A stretch of DNA of 48,695 nt from Alphaproteobacteria bacterium (GCA_949498175.1 CATDDF010000043.1:1-48695), one strand, 5' to 3'. Counted from the stretch's first letter, positions 17,904-26,259 are shown. A program made the numbers and translations. Notes: generated by a model from the letters alone, not told the origin.

Positions 17904-19091
17904 TTATGCTCCCGCGCGTAATTTGGCGCAGGCCTTTTCTAAAGCCGCAATCGCCGTGTCGATTTCGTCTTGCGTGACATTGAGCGGCGGTAAAATGCGC
18001 AGCACATTGTCACCGGCCCCGACGGTCAGTAGGTTTTCATCGCGCAAGGCGGCAACAACATCATTATTGGCGATTTTGCATTGCATGCCAATCATCAGGC
18101 CACGGCCTCTTAAATCGGCGAAAATATCGCTATTTTCGTCAAGCAGCCGCGCCAGATTCTGTCGGAAATAAACCGCATTATCTTGCACTTGCGCGAGAAA
18201 GCCATCGCGCGTCACTTCTTGCAAAACCGCACTGCCGACCGCACAAGCCAAGGGATTGCCGCCATAGGTCGACCCATGGGTGCCGGCTTGCATAACCGCG
18301 CCAACGGCTTTTGTGGTCAAAACCGCACCGAGCGGAAAACCGCCGCCAATGCCTTTGGCAATGGCCATGACATCGGGCGTTACCTCGGCCCATTCATGGG
18401 CAAACAGCTTACCGGTGCGGCCCACGCCGCATTGCACTTCATCAAAGCCGAGTAAAATGCCCTTTTCATCGCATAAGGCGCGCAAAGCACGCAAAAATGC
18501 GGTGCCGACATCGCGCACCCCGCCCTCGCCCTGCACCGGCTCAATGAGAATGCCGGCTGTTGTCTCATCAATCAGCTTTTCAACCGCCTCAATCGTCAAG
18601 GCGGGGCATTGCACAAAGCCCTGCGGCGGCGGGCCGAAACCCTCGAGATAGGCTTGATTGCCGGCGGCCGCCAAGGCCGCCAAAGTGCGGCCATGAAACG
18701 CCCCGTCAAAGCCGATCAGCGTGACTTTTTCGGGAGCGCCATGAACCGCATGATATTTGCGCATCGCCTTAATCATGCCCTCCGCGGCTTCAGCACCGGA
18801 ATTGGTGAAAAACACCAAGTCGGCAAAGCTCGCCGCGCATAATCTGTCGGCCAGTTTTTCTTGCTCGGCTATCTGATAAAGATTGGAGACGTGCCACAGT
18901 TTTTCGGATTGCGCTTGCAAGGCCTGATTGAGCTTCGGGTGCGCATGACCCAATGTGTTGACCGCAATGCCGGAGCCGAAATCGAGATATTTCTCGCCCG
19001 CCTCGGTTTCTAGCCACGCGCCGTCGCCCCGCACAAACCGTAAATCGGCGCGGTTGTAAGTCGGCATAATGTGGCTGTCGCCGGCGCTCAT
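17904..19091 (-). CDS. argD: Acetylornithine aminotransferase
   Basis: Class III PLP aminotransferase of 395 residues that converts N-acetylglutamate semialdehyde to N-acetylornithine; related enzymes also act on succinyl-diaminopimelate. Visible motifs are YLDFGSGIAVNTLGHAHP near the N-terminus, FTNSGAEAAEGMIKAMRKY, GFDEVQCGVGRTGKLFAHE, and AIAKGIGGGFPLGAVL with the PLP lysine. GGAGAGGAG precedes the ATG. CCGTTT/AAACGG (19105-19120) can form a hairpin in its leader. It is the first gene of argD-argF-hslO; argB lies at the right end of the window in a separate operon. Confidence 0.95.
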   Translation of the reverse strand: MSAGDSHIMPTYNRADLRFVRGDGAWLETEAGEKYLDFGSGIAVNTLGHAHPKLNQALQAQSEKLWHVSNLYQIAEQEKLADRLCAASFADLVFFTNSGAEAAEGMIKAMRKYHAVHGAPEKVTLIGFDGAFHGRTLAALAAAGNQAYLEGFGPPPQGFVQCPALTIEAVEKLIDETTAGILIEPVQGEGGVRDVGTAFLRALRALCDEKGILLGFDEVQCGVGRTGKLFAHEWAEVTPDVMAIAKGIGGGFPLGAVLTTKAVGAVMQAGTHGSTYGGNPLACAVGSAVLQEVTRDGFLAQVQDNAVYFRQNLARLLDENSDIFADLRGRGLMIGMQCKIANNDVVAALRDENLLTVGAGDNVLRILPPLNVTQDEIDTAIAALEKACAKLRAGA

Positions 19092-19125
19092 ATTTCACTC
19101 CTCTCCGTTTTTCAAAACGGAATAG

Positions 19126-19153
19126 AAAAAGCCGCCATTCAGCGAAGGCGGCT
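19126..19153 (-). terminator. Intrinsic terminator of the ABC-2 permease gene
   Basis: AGCCGCC (19130-19136) pairs with GGCGGCT (19147-19153) across a 10-nt loop. Read on the minus strand the stem is followed by TTTTT, 47 nt beyond the stop of the ABC-2 permease. Confidence 0.75.
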
Positions 19154-19199
19154 TGCTGAGGATGAGTTTTACCCCAAAAGCGGGTTTTTAAGCAAGGGG

Positions 19200-20057
19200 T
19201 CAGCTTTTCAAACGCCAACCGCGCGCCAACACATATTGGCAGATGATGGATGAGATGAGGGTCAAAGCCAAGAGCAGACCCGCACCAAACCAAAGCGAGC
19301 CTTCCGCATGACCGGTCAGCGCATAGCGAAAACCGTCAATCATGTAAAAAAACGGATTATATTGGGTCACTTGATAGGCAAAGCCGGGCAATTGTGTGAC
19401 CGAGTAAAACGTGCCCGATAAAAACGCCAAAGGGGTGATGACAAAATTGGTAATGGTCGCCAAATGGTCAAACTTATCGGCCCAAATACCGCCAATCAGT
19501 CCGATTTGCCCCAATAAGAGAGAGGCAATGGCGGCATAAAAAAGCGCTACGGCAAAACTGTGCACAGTGAAATCGACAAAAAACGACATGGCGGTAAATG
19601 TGCCGGCACCGACGAACAGGCCGCGTGTCAACCCCCCAAAAGTAATGCCGATATTCAACTCTAATGACGATAGCGGCGGCATTAGGAAATCCACTACATT
19701 GCCCTGCACTTTGGCGACCAGCAGCGATGATGAGCTATTGGCAAAAGCATTTTGCACAATCGACATCATAATCAGCCCGGGGGCGAGAAAATTGATAAAC
19801 GGGACGCCGTTAATATCAGGGCGCAAACCGGCCAAAGCGAGGGAAAAAATCGCCAAAAACAGCAGGGTCGTCACAATCGGTGCCATTAAGGTTTGCATCC
19901 ACACTTTGGTGAAGCGGCGCACTTCTTTCAAATAGAGTGTCCATAGACCGAGCCAGTTAAACCGGCCGAATTGGCGTACCCCCAAAGCCGGATAATCGAC
20001 CCCAATAGCGTCTGATTCGCTGATTTTCGGCTTTGATACTGATTCTGTATGTTGCAT
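19200..20057 (-). CDS. ABC-2 type transporter permease
   Basis: A 285-residue inner-membrane permease of the ABC-2 family (YadH/NodJ-like), with six hydrophobic segments after a polar N-terminus. Typical text includes APGLIMMSIVQNAFANSSSSLL, VDFLMPPLSSLE, and FLSGTFYSVTQLP with YNPFFYMIDGFRYALTG. The cognate ATPase, usually adjacent, is absent, so it must be encoded elsewhere. The substrate could be a lipid-linked polymer or drug. It is divergent from gcrA across a 178-nt regulatory gap. Confidence 0.9.
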   Translation of the reverse strand: MQHTESVSKPKISESDAIGVDYPALGVRQFGRFNWLGLWTLYLKEVRRFTKVWMQTLMAPIVTTLLFLAIFSLALAGLRPDINGVPFINFLAPGLIMMSIVQNAFANSSSSLLVAKVQGNVVDFLMPPLSSLELNIGITFGGLTRGLFVGAGTFTAMSFFVDFTVHSFAVALFYAAIASLLLGQIGLIGGIWADKFDHLATITNFVITPLAFLSGTFYSVTQLPGFAYQVTQYNPFFYMIDGFRYALTGHAEGSLWFGAGLLLALTLISSIICQYVLARGWRLKS

Positions 20058-20113
20058 GGCGCAGACAATAGGCCAAAATCCGGCCCATTCAAGGCAAAAT
20101 TATCGCTCTCACT

Positions 20114-20202
20114 GATTCGATTCATGTGGATAAGCGCGAATCAGACTTTCCCTTTAGCCACTATATTTAGTAGAAAATAAGTGTAAGACCACTAAATGTG
20201 GT
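20114..20202 (+). promoter_or_regulatory. gcrA control region: three GANTC sites, a consensus DnaA box and a leader hairpin
   Basis: GATTC at 20114 and 20119 and GAATC at 20138 are CcrM-type methylation sites, three within 29 bp where one per 256 bp is expected by chance. TGTGGATAA at 20125-20133 is a perfect DnaA box (TTATCCACA reversed) lying between them. CTATAT at 20161-20166 is a plausible -10, and the third GANTC would then cover the -35. ACCAC/GTGGT (20188-20202) forms a small hairpin in the leader. Control of gcrA by DnaA and methylation is known in Caulobacter; its operation here is inferred. Confidence 0.75.
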
Positions 20203-20235
20203 GGTTAGAAAAAGCAAATTTGGAGGGCAAAAGCC

Positions 20236-20718
20236 ATGGCATGGACTGAAGAGCGTGTTGAAATGCTGAAACAATTATGGACGGATGGGCTCTCGGCCAG
20301 CCAGATTGCCCGCAAAATGGGCGGTGTGACCCGCAATGCGGTCATTGGCAAAGTGCATCGGCTCGGTCTGTCGGGCCGAGCGACGCCGGCACGGGTATCA
20401 ACGGCGCGCATATCCGCCGGATCGGGGCGCGCGCAACCATCGACCCCGTCGCTATCGGGCAGTGCGCGGTTTCGCGCCAATGAGCTTGACGAGATTAAAG
20501 ACCAAGTCGTGCCTGAGCCGATTTTGAGCCCTGAAGAGCGCGCCAGTGTGCTTCACTTGACCGAACATACCTGCAAATGGCCGATTGGCGACCCCGGTAC
20601 GACGGACTTCCATTTCTGCGGCGCACGCGCCAAAAGCGGCAGCCCCTATTGCACCACCCATGCAGCGCAGGCCTATCAACCGCTGGAGCGGCGACGCAAG
20701 AAAAAAGCGGCGCGCTAA
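20236..20718 (+). CDS. gcrA: GcrA cell cycle regulator
   Basis: Alphaproteobacterial transcription factor that binds sigma-70 and activates promoters holding methylated GANTC sites. The 160-residue protein begins with the highly conserved MAWTEERVEMLKQLW helix-turn-helix domain, followed by GLSASQIARKMGGVTRNAVIG and KVHRLGLSGR. After a low-complexity Ser/Ala/Arg linker, the C-terminal domain has CKWPIGDPGTTDFHFCG and SPYCTTH, a Cys/His pattern that may bind metal. GGAGG lies upstream of the ATG, and a strong terminator follows. Confidence 0.96.
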   Translation: MAWTEERVEMLKQLWTDGLSASQIARKMGGVTRNAVIGKVHRLGLSGRATPARVSTARISAGSGRAQPSTPSLSGSARFRANELDEIKDQVVPEPILSPEERASVLHLTEHTCKWPIGDPGTTDFHFCGARAKSGSPYCTTHAAQAYQPLERRRKKKAAR

Positions 20719-20734
20719 CACCGCCGCCTTTCAT

Positions 20735-20769
20735 GCCCCGCCGGATAATCAGATCTGGCGGGGCTTTTT
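20735..20769 (+). terminator. Intrinsic terminator of gcrA
   Basis: A perfect eight-pair stem, GCCCCGCC (20735-20742) with GGCGGGGC (20757-20764), followed by TTTTT. It lies 17 nt past the gcrA stop. Confidence 0.92.
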
Positions 20770-20821
20770 ACTGGCTTTTTGCGCTCGTCTCGGCGAGAAT
20801 AACCGCCATTGGGAGGGTATT

Positions 20822-21649
20822 ATGCGTCATTTCAAAGAAAAAATCTGTGTCATTACCGGGGCCGGCAGCGGCATTGGTGCGGCCTGCGCACAGGCCATGG
20901 CGCGTGAGGGTGCGCTCATAATCGGCACGGATTTGCGGAAAGATATGCTGGCCGAGACCAAGGCGCGCATTGAGGCGGCCGGTGGCGCTATGGAAAATTT
21001 CATGGTCGATGTCGCCGATCGCGATGCCATGTTTGACCTGGCGGCGACGGTCGAGAAACAATATGGCGCGGCCGATTTGATTTTGAACAATGCCGGGGTC
21101 GCTTGCGGCGGGCCGGTCAATGAAATGCAAATCGACGACTTTAAATGGCTGATGGATATTAATTTCTGGGGCGTGGTTCATGGCACGCAAGCCTTTCTGC
21201 CCCATTTCATCAGCAAGGGCAGCGGCCATGTCGCCAATATTTCATCCATATTCGGCCTGATCAGCGTGCCGACCCAAAGCGCCTATAATGCGGCCAAATA
21301 TGGCGTGCTCGGATTTACCGATGCGCTGCGCCACGAAATGCGTGGCACCGACATCAATGTCAGCACCATTCATCCGGGCGGCATCAATACCAATATTGTG
21401 CGCCATGCGCGCATCCAGCAAGGCCCTGATGCCGAAGCCGAACATGAAGAAGCGATTGAACGCTTCGCACAATTCACCATGACGCAGCCCGACGGCGCGG
21501 CGAAAGTGATTATGAAAGGCATCCGCAAAAATAAGGCGCGTATTCTCATCGGGCCTGACGCGCATTTTGTCGATTGGGTGAAACGGATTTTTCCGAGCCA
21601 TTATTTGCGGCTTTTGCCGATGTTGGATATTGGCCGCGACGCGGATTAA
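20822..21649 (+). CDS. Short-chain dehydrogenase/reductase
   Basis: A 275-residue NAD(P)-dependent oxidoreductase of the classical SDR family. Rossmann motif TGAGSGIG near residue 14, NNAG near 90, the catalytic Ser in SSIFG near 142, and YNAAK with the catalytic Tyr and Lys near 156. The ORF track extends upstream through the terminator; the ATG at 20822 follows GGGAGGG and is clearly the start. The acidic residue after the second strand (GTDLRKD) favours NAD over NADP. The long C-terminus with KNKARILIGPDAHFVDW resembles SDRs that act on lipid-like alcohols; the substrate is unknown. Confidence 0.9.
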   Translation: MRHFKEKICVITGAGSGIGAACAQAMAREGALIIGTDLRKDMLAETKARIEAAGGAMENFMVDVADRDAMFDLAATVEKQYGAADLILNNAGVACGGPVNEMQIDDFKWLMDINFWGVVHGTQAFLPHFISKGSGHVANISSIFGLISVPTQSAYNAAKYGVLGFTDALRHEMRGTDINVSTIHPGGINTNIVRHARIQQGPDAEAEHEEAIERFAQFTMTQPDGAAKVIMKGIRKNKARILIGPDAHFVDWVKRIFPSHYLRLLPMLDIGRDAD

Positions 21650-21695
21650 GACACAGACAAAGCCTATTGACTCGCTCGCGCCATCGCAGTAAGAC

Positions 21696-21720
21696 GCAAT
21701 TAATAATCATTCTTAATTGC
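21696..21720. promoter_or_regulatory. Fur-like palindromic operator before the iron-binding protein gene
   Basis: GCAATTAA (21696-21703) and TTAATTGC (21713-21720) are perfect inverted arms around a 9-nt centre. The block matches the 19-bp classical Fur box at 13 positions by my alignment, with the core ATAATCATT intact. It ends 13 nt before the ATG, just downstream of a possible promoter (TTGACT at 21667-21672 and TAAGAC at 21690-21695). Iron control is inferred; Irr or another regulator is possible. Confidence 0.6.
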
Positions 21721-21733
21721 AAGAGGGACACGC

Positions 21734-22777
21734 ATGCCCGTGCCGCGCTCCATCATATACACCAGCCTCGTCTTTGGCTTATTGGCGCCGGGGGTGACCG
21801 CCTTTGCCGTATCTGACAAAGCGGCCCCTGAGGTCAATGTTTATTCCTATCGCCAACCGTTTTTGGTAGCACCGCTTTTTGAAAAATTCACCGCCCAAAC
21901 CGGCATTGAGGTAAACGTTATTTTCGCCAAAAAGGGTTTGATTGAGCGCATCACAACGGAAGGTGCGCGCTCGCCGGCCGATGTTATTTTGACCGTCGAT
22001 ATTGGCCGTCTGCAGGCCGCGCGCGCGGTCGCGCAAGCGGTCTCATCGCCGCTTTTAAAAGCTCATATTCCAACGGCGGCACGTGGGCAAGACGATAAAT
22101 GGTTCGGCCTGACCTGGCGTGCGCGCATTGCCTATGCCGCCAAAGACCGGGTGCAGGAAAAAACGCTTGCCTTTGCCGATTTGGCCGAACCGGCCTATCG
22201 CGGACGCATATGTCTGCGCTCCGGCCAGCACCCTTATAATGTCGCTTTATTTGCCGCTTTGCTCGATCATATGGGCGAGGCCAAGTTTAAAAACTGGCTG
22301 ACGGGTTTGAAAGCCAATTTGGCCGCCAAACCGTCGGGCAATGATCGTGCTCAAGTGCGCAAAGTCTATGGCGGAGCCTGCGATATTGCCATTGGTAATA
22401 CTTATTATATGGGCAAAATGCAGACCAATGAGAAAAAGCCTGAACAAAAAGACTGGGCCAAATCGGTCAAACTGATTTTCCCGACCATGCCGCGCGGCGG
22501 CGCGCATATGAATGTGTCGGGCATGGCCATGGCCAAACACGCCCCCAATCGCGCCCATGCACAAAAACTGATGGAATTTTTGGTCTCGCGCGAGGCACAG
22601 GAAATTTATGCCGAGGTCAATTTCGAATATCCGATTCGCCAAGATGTAGCGGCGTCTGAACGGGTCAAAAGCTGGGGCAGTTTCACGCCCGACACAATAT
22701 CGCTCGACACCATTGCCGCATTGCGCAAACGGGCCAGTGAACTGGTCGACGAAGTTTCCTTTAATGACGGGCCGTAA
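21734..22777 (+). CDS. Periplasmic iron(III)-binding protein, ABC transporter (FbpA-like)
   Basis: A 347-residue extracellular solute-binding protein with an N-terminal signal peptide ending near TAFAV. VNVYSYRQPFLVAPLFEKFTAQTG and FAKKGLIERI are typical of ferric-iron binding proteins, and IGNTYYMGKM holds the adjacent tyrosines that bind iron in FbpA. C-terminal NFEYPIRQDV is also family text. The permease and ATPase genes are not beside it, so it is an orphan here. The palindrome just upstream suggests iron control. Other cation specificity is possible. Confidence 0.88.
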   Translation: MPVPRSIIYTSLVFGLLAPGVTAFAVSDKAAPEVNVYSYRQPFLVAPLFEKFTAQTGIEVNVIFAKKGLIERITTEGARSPADVILTVDIGRLQAARAVAQAVSSPLLKAHIPTAARGQDDKWFGLTWRARIAYAAKDRVQEKTLAFADLAEPAYRGRICLRSGQHPYNVALFAALLDHMGEAKFKNWLTGLKANLAAKPSGNDRAQVRKVYGGACDIAIGNTYYMGKMQTNEKKPEQKDWAKSVKLIFPTMPRGGAHMNVSGMAMAKHAPNRAHAQKLMEFLVSREAQEIYAEVNFEYPIRQDVAASERVKSWGSFTPDTISLDTIAALRKRASELVDEVSFNDGP

Positions 22778-22815
22778 TATGGCAAGATTGTCTCCTGAAA
22801 GCGGGAGGATGAATC

Positions 22816-23223
22816 ATGTCGTTCACTGGAAGCTGCTATTGCGGCAAAATTAAATATAAAGCCGATGGCGATGCATTGATGAAATTGCAATGTCATTGTC
22901 GTGAATGCACCTATATCACCGGCGGCGCAGCCAATTTGACTATGGGCGTTGCCGAAGCCGGCTTCAAATATACAAAAGGTACGCCATCAAGTTACAAGCG
23001 CGATGATATTGACGGCGCCGTGACGCGCGAATTTTGCGGCGATTGCGGCACGCCACTATTGAGCCGGGCCCCCGGCGCACCCGGTGCCGTTTTGTTGAAA
23101 ATCGGTTCGCTCGACAATCCGGCCGATTTTGTCGGCCCCGATGTCGCGATTTACACTGATGAGAAACATGATTTTCATGTCCTTGCCGACGGCATCGCCC
23201 AATTCGGCAAATTGCCGGGCTAA
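22816..23223 (+). CDS. GFA family protein (glutathione-dependent formaldehyde-activating enzyme-like)
   Basis: A 135-residue zinc protein of the GFA/CENP-V fold. Zinc-ligand cysteines are visible as SCYCGKIKY, CHCREC and CGDCGTPL. The family name comes from Gfa, which speeds S-hydroxymethylglutathione formation, but most relatives have no tested activity. The gene follows the iron-binding protein by 38 nt with GGGAGG before its ATG, so it may share that transcript. It runs into the terminator of the opposing amtB operon. Confidence 0.9.
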   Translation: MSFTGSCYCGKIKYKADGDALMKLQCHCRECTYITGGAANLTMGVAEAGFKYTKGTPSSYKRDDIDGAVTREFCGDCGTPLLSRAPGAPGAVLLKIGSLDNPADFVGPDVAIYTDEKHDFHVLADGIAQFGKLPG

Positions 23224-23227
23224 AGGC

Positions 23228-23260
23228 AAAAAAACCCCCGGCAGATGGTCCTGCCGGGGG
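23228..23260 (-). terminator. Terminator of the porin-glnK-amtB operon
   Basis: A perfect ten-pair stem, CCCCCGGCAG (23235-23244) with CTGCCGGGGG (23251-23260), and on the minus strand a run of seven T. It lies 20 nt past the amtB stop. On the plus strand the same hairpin follows the GFA gene but lacks a T run. Confidence 0.92.
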
Positions 23261-23279
23261 TCACGCTCACTAGGGGATA

Positions 23280-24590
23280 TTAAGTGCGCGAGAACTCAGG
23301 ATAGGCTTCAATGCCGAGCTCGGATTTGTCGAGACCCAGCAACTCGCCGTCATCTTCGACGCGAATACCCATCACCGCTTTCAGTATTGACCAGAGAATA
23401 CCGCTGGCAACCATAGTGAAGATACCGACTGAGATAACGCCGATGAATTGCACGCCGTAAGACGCATCACCATTGGTCAGTGGTACAATCATGGTGCCCC
23501 AAATGCCGCACACAAGGTGCGCCGGAATGGCACCGACCACATCGTCGATTTTCAGCTTGTCGAGCATCGGCACGGCCAAGACGACCAGCACGCCACCGAC
23601 AGCGCCGATAAAGGCAGCGGCCGGAATGGACGGGGTCAGCGGCTCAGCCGTGATTGACACGAGACCGCCAATGGCACCATTGAGCGCCATGGTCAGATCG
23701 ATTTTGCCATAAAGCGCATTGGACGCGACCATGGCAGCCACAACACCGGCTGCAGCAGCCATATTGGTGTTGATGAAGATGTTTGAAATCGCTGCCGCAT
23801 CAGCACCTGAACCCAGCGCCAATTGCGAACCGCCATTAAAGCCGAACCAGCCGAGCCACAGCACGAATGTGCCGAGTGTTGCCAAAGGCATGCTGGACCC
23901 CGGAATCGGTGTTACTTCACCATTGGGGCCATATTTGCCGGCGCGGGCGCCGAGAATAATGGCACCGGCCAGCGCTGCCCAACCACCGGTTGAGTGCACC
24001 AGTGTAGAACCGGCAAAGTCAGAAAAGCCCATAGCGTCGAGCCAGCCTGTGCCCCATTCCCAGCTGCCGACGATCGGATAGATAAATCCGGTCAGGAACA
24101 AGGTGAAGATGAGGAACGGCCACAGCTTCATACGCTCGGCAATGGTACCGGATACGATAGAAGCGGTGGTGGCGCAAAACACCATTTGGAAGTACCAGTC
24201 AGAACCGGCTGCATAGCCGCCTGAAAAATCAGGTGCTTCACCGGCAATGGCACTGTCATCAGCAGACCATACGGAGAAGAGCTCGCCAATATAGCCGCCT
24301 TCCTCAATGCCATACATCAAGTTATAGCCAACCAACCAATACATCAGACCGGCGATCGAGAATAATGAGATGTTTTTCAGGCAAATGGTTGCCACATTTT
24401 TCGACCGCACCATGCCGCTTTCGAGCATGGCAAAGCCGGCGGCCATAAACATGACCAGAAAACCGCAGACCAGAAACAGGAATGTGTTAAACACATAGGC
24501 CGTTTCGGGGCTGACTTCGGCCAGGGCCGGGCCGGCTGCCAAAGACAAAGCCGAACCCAGTCCCAAGATTTTTAGAGTATTTTTCAACAT
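23280..24590 (-). CDS. amtB: Ammonium transporter
   Basis: An inner-membrane ammonium channel, 436 residues with a cleavable signal sequence (LGLGSALSLAAGPALA) and eleven membrane helices. Landmarks are MLESGMVRSKN, the DFAGSTLVHSTGGWAALAGA segment with the first pore histidine, and HLVCGIWGT with a later conserved histidine. The gene starts 12 nt after glnK; GlnK binds and closes AmtB when nitrogen is plentiful. The C-terminal tail (GLDKSELGIEAYPEF) is the conserved cytosolic helix involved in that contact. Confidence 0.97.
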   Translation of the reverse strand: MLKNTLKILGLGSALSLAAGPALAEVSPETAYVFNTFLFLVCGFLVMFMAAGFAMLESGMVRSKNVATICLKNISLFSIAGLMYWLVGYNLMYGIEEGGYIGELFSVWSADDSAIAGEAPDFSGGYAAGSDWYFQMVFCATTASIVSGTIAERMKLWPFLIFTLFLTGFIYPIVGSWEWGTGWLDAMGFSDFAGSTLVHSTGGWAALAGAIILGARAGKYGPNGEVTPIPGSSMPLATLGTFVLWLGWFGFNGGSQLALGSGADAAAISNIFINTNMAAAAGVVAAMVASNALYGKIDLTMALNGAIGGLVSITAEPLTPSIPAAAFIGAVGGVLVVLAVPMLDKLKIDDVVGAIPAHLVCGIWGTMIVPLTNGDASYGVQFIGVISVGIFTMVASGILWSILKAVMGIRVEDDGELLGLDKSELGIEAYPEFSRT

Positions 24591-24602
24591 AGGTGGATTC
24601 CT

Positions 24603-24956
<354 letters not shown>

Positions 24957-24966
24957 CTAATCAAGC

Positions 24967-25635
24967 TTAAAATTCAGCGCCCCAGCTAATGATGGCGCGC
25001 GTATCGTCGTCTTCATTGCCGGAGATTGTCATGGTCATATCGCCTTTGGAAATCGAAATGGCCGTGTCGTCATTATCAGCATACTCGTCGCTTTCTTCGC
25101 CATAGGTCTGTGAACCATAGTGCAAGCCGATAGAGATATCGTCGCTGAGCGCATATTCATAATCCAATGACAGGTAAGATTCTTCAGCGTCTTCATAAGC
25201 ATCATCTTCCGCACCGGCATTCATGTAGTAAGTGATAGAAATGCCCGCAACGCTTGTGCCGATATAAATGTCTGAGAAATCATTACCGGAATCGGCTACG
25301 CCGGGATACATATATGAGATGTAACCGACTTCCAAGGGCAACCCGCCAACCTCAGTTGAGTAGCTGGCATACAAATCCAATTCATAGTTGGCATCCGTTG
25401 CAGATGCGCCCAGTGAACCGACCCAAGTGCCGATCGCGAGGCCGTTACCAAGATCGGCATCAAAGCCGCCTGACAGGCTGGCATCGCCGGCAGCTTGTGT
25501 GTCACCGCGCCAGATATAATCGGTGGTCGCACCGACATTGGCGGTAATTTCAGCGGCCGATGCAACACCGGTCAGCGCTGTCCCCGAAACCAGCAAGGCT
25601 GCCAGAGTGCGGGTTGTTTTCGTAAATTTTTGCAT
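24967..25635 (-). CDS. TorF-type putative outer-membrane porin
   Basis: A 222-residue secreted beta-rich protein of the Gcw_chp/TorF family. A signal peptide ends near GVASA/AEI; ANVGATTDYIWRG and LSGGFDADLGNGLAIGTWVGS are family text; the protein ends in Phe (ISWGAEF) as outer-membrane barrels do. It is rich in acidic loops (DDAYEDAEES, DEYADNDD). The ORF track starts at 25734, but AAGGAG sits just before the ATG at 25635. First gene of porin-glnK-amtB, so it probably helps nitrogen compounds cross the outer membrane. Transport has not been shown for most of this family. Confidence 0.85.
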   Translation of the reverse strand: MQKFTKTTRTLAALLVSGTALTGVASAAEITANVGATTDYIWRGDTQAAGDASLSGGFDADLGNGLAIGTWVGSLGASATDANYELDLYASYSTEVGGLPLEVGYISYMYPGVADSGNDFSDIYIGTSVAGISITYYMNAGAEDDAYEDAEESYLSLDYEYALSDDISIGLHYGSQTYGEESDEYADNDDTAISISKGDMTMTISGNEDDDTRAIISWGAEF

Positions 25636-25672
25636 AATTAAACTCCTTTTAGACTTACGCCCACCCAGACTA

Positions 25673-25688
25673 TGCAAGATTCGTGCCA
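25673..25688 (-). promoter_or_regulatory. Sigma-54 promoter of porin-glnK-amtB
   Basis: On the minus strand the sequence is TGGCACGAATCTTGCA, a full match to the -24/-12 consensus TGGCACG-N4-TTGCW with correct spacing. Transcription would start near 25662, leaving a 26-nt leader with AAGGAG before the ATG. The spacer contains GAATC, a CcrM-type methylation site. Confidence 0.9.
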
Positions 25689-25761
25689 ATGCAAAATATG
25701 CGTAATAAAACCGAAATACGCCACGCCTGCTCAATATCGCGACGCATTCGTCTCAATTTAC

Positions 25762-25778
25762 TGCCTATTAAATAGGCA
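25762..25778. promoter_or_regulatory. Palindromic enhancer-like site 1 (probable NtrC site)
   Basis: TGCCTAT-TAA-ATAGGCA, a 17-bp palindrome with TGC-N11-GCA ends like NtrC sites. Its centre is about 108 bp upstream of the inferred sigma-54 start, the usual distance for a bacterial enhancer. The regulator is inferred. Confidence 0.65.
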
Positions 25779-25799
25779 TAAGTTTAATATTTGGGTATA

Positions 25800-25816
25800 T
25801 GCCTAATTATTAGGCA
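25800..25816. promoter_or_regulatory. Palindromic enhancer-like site 2 (probable NtrC site)
   Basis: TGCCTAAT-T-ATTAGGCA, a perfect 8-1-8 palindrome of the same type and length as site 1, 38 bp from it centre to centre. It overlaps the stop codon of the DUF962 gene. Confidence 0.65.
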
Positions 25817-26175
25817 CTATTAATGCGCTTTTGCGGCACACCGGCAGCGTCCAATGCGGGTCCCAGCTGTCCGGTGATGAACAGAAAATACATTTTAAAA
25901 TCGCCAAACAGCGACCAGAGCGGATAGGTGAAGGTAGCAGGCTTGTTTTTTTCGATAAAAAAATGCCCGACCCAGGCGAAAAAATAGCCGACAATCGGCA
26001 TCAACCAAAGATAGACGGGCTCGCCCGCATAAACCACATAGGCGAGAATGGCCAGCCCGAGGCTGGTGCCAATATAATGCAAAGCGCGACAGGTCGGATG
26101 CGCGTGTTCGCGCAAATAATACGGAAAGAAGCTCTGAAAATCGGTCGGCGGCTGCGCCTCATATTTATCGGCCAT
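25810..26175 (-). CDS. DUF962 / Mpo1-like membrane protein
   Basis: A 121-residue membrane protein of the DUF962 family. HPTCRALHYIGTSLG and the later segment FAWVGHFFIEKNKP are the conserved histidine motifs. The yeast relative Mpo1 is an iron-dependent dioxygenase that shortens 2-hydroxy fatty acids by one carbon; the bacterial role is unproven. The ORF track starts at 26196 on a non-ATG codon; the ATG at 26175 is preceded by AGGGAG. Its stop lies inside palindrome 2 of the nitrogen operon promoter. Confidence 0.87.
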   Translation of the reverse strand: MADKYEAQPPTDFQSFFPYYLREHAHPTCRALHYIGTSLGLAILAYVVYAGEPVYLWLMPIVGYFFAWVGHFFIEKNKPATFTYPLWSLFGDFKMYFLFITGQLGPALDAAGVPQKRINSA

Positions 26176-26259
26176 GAAAAACTCCCTGTTTGACACAAAA
26201 GTTTAAGCCAGTGCGGACGCCGCCGCAAGCCTATCCGGCGCGGCCGATAATATGCGCGA

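Noticed and set aside
20585-20821. N-terminal extension of the SDR ORF into gcrA
   Set aside because: It crosses the gcrA coding end and its strong terminator; the ATG at 20822 has a good ribosome binding site.
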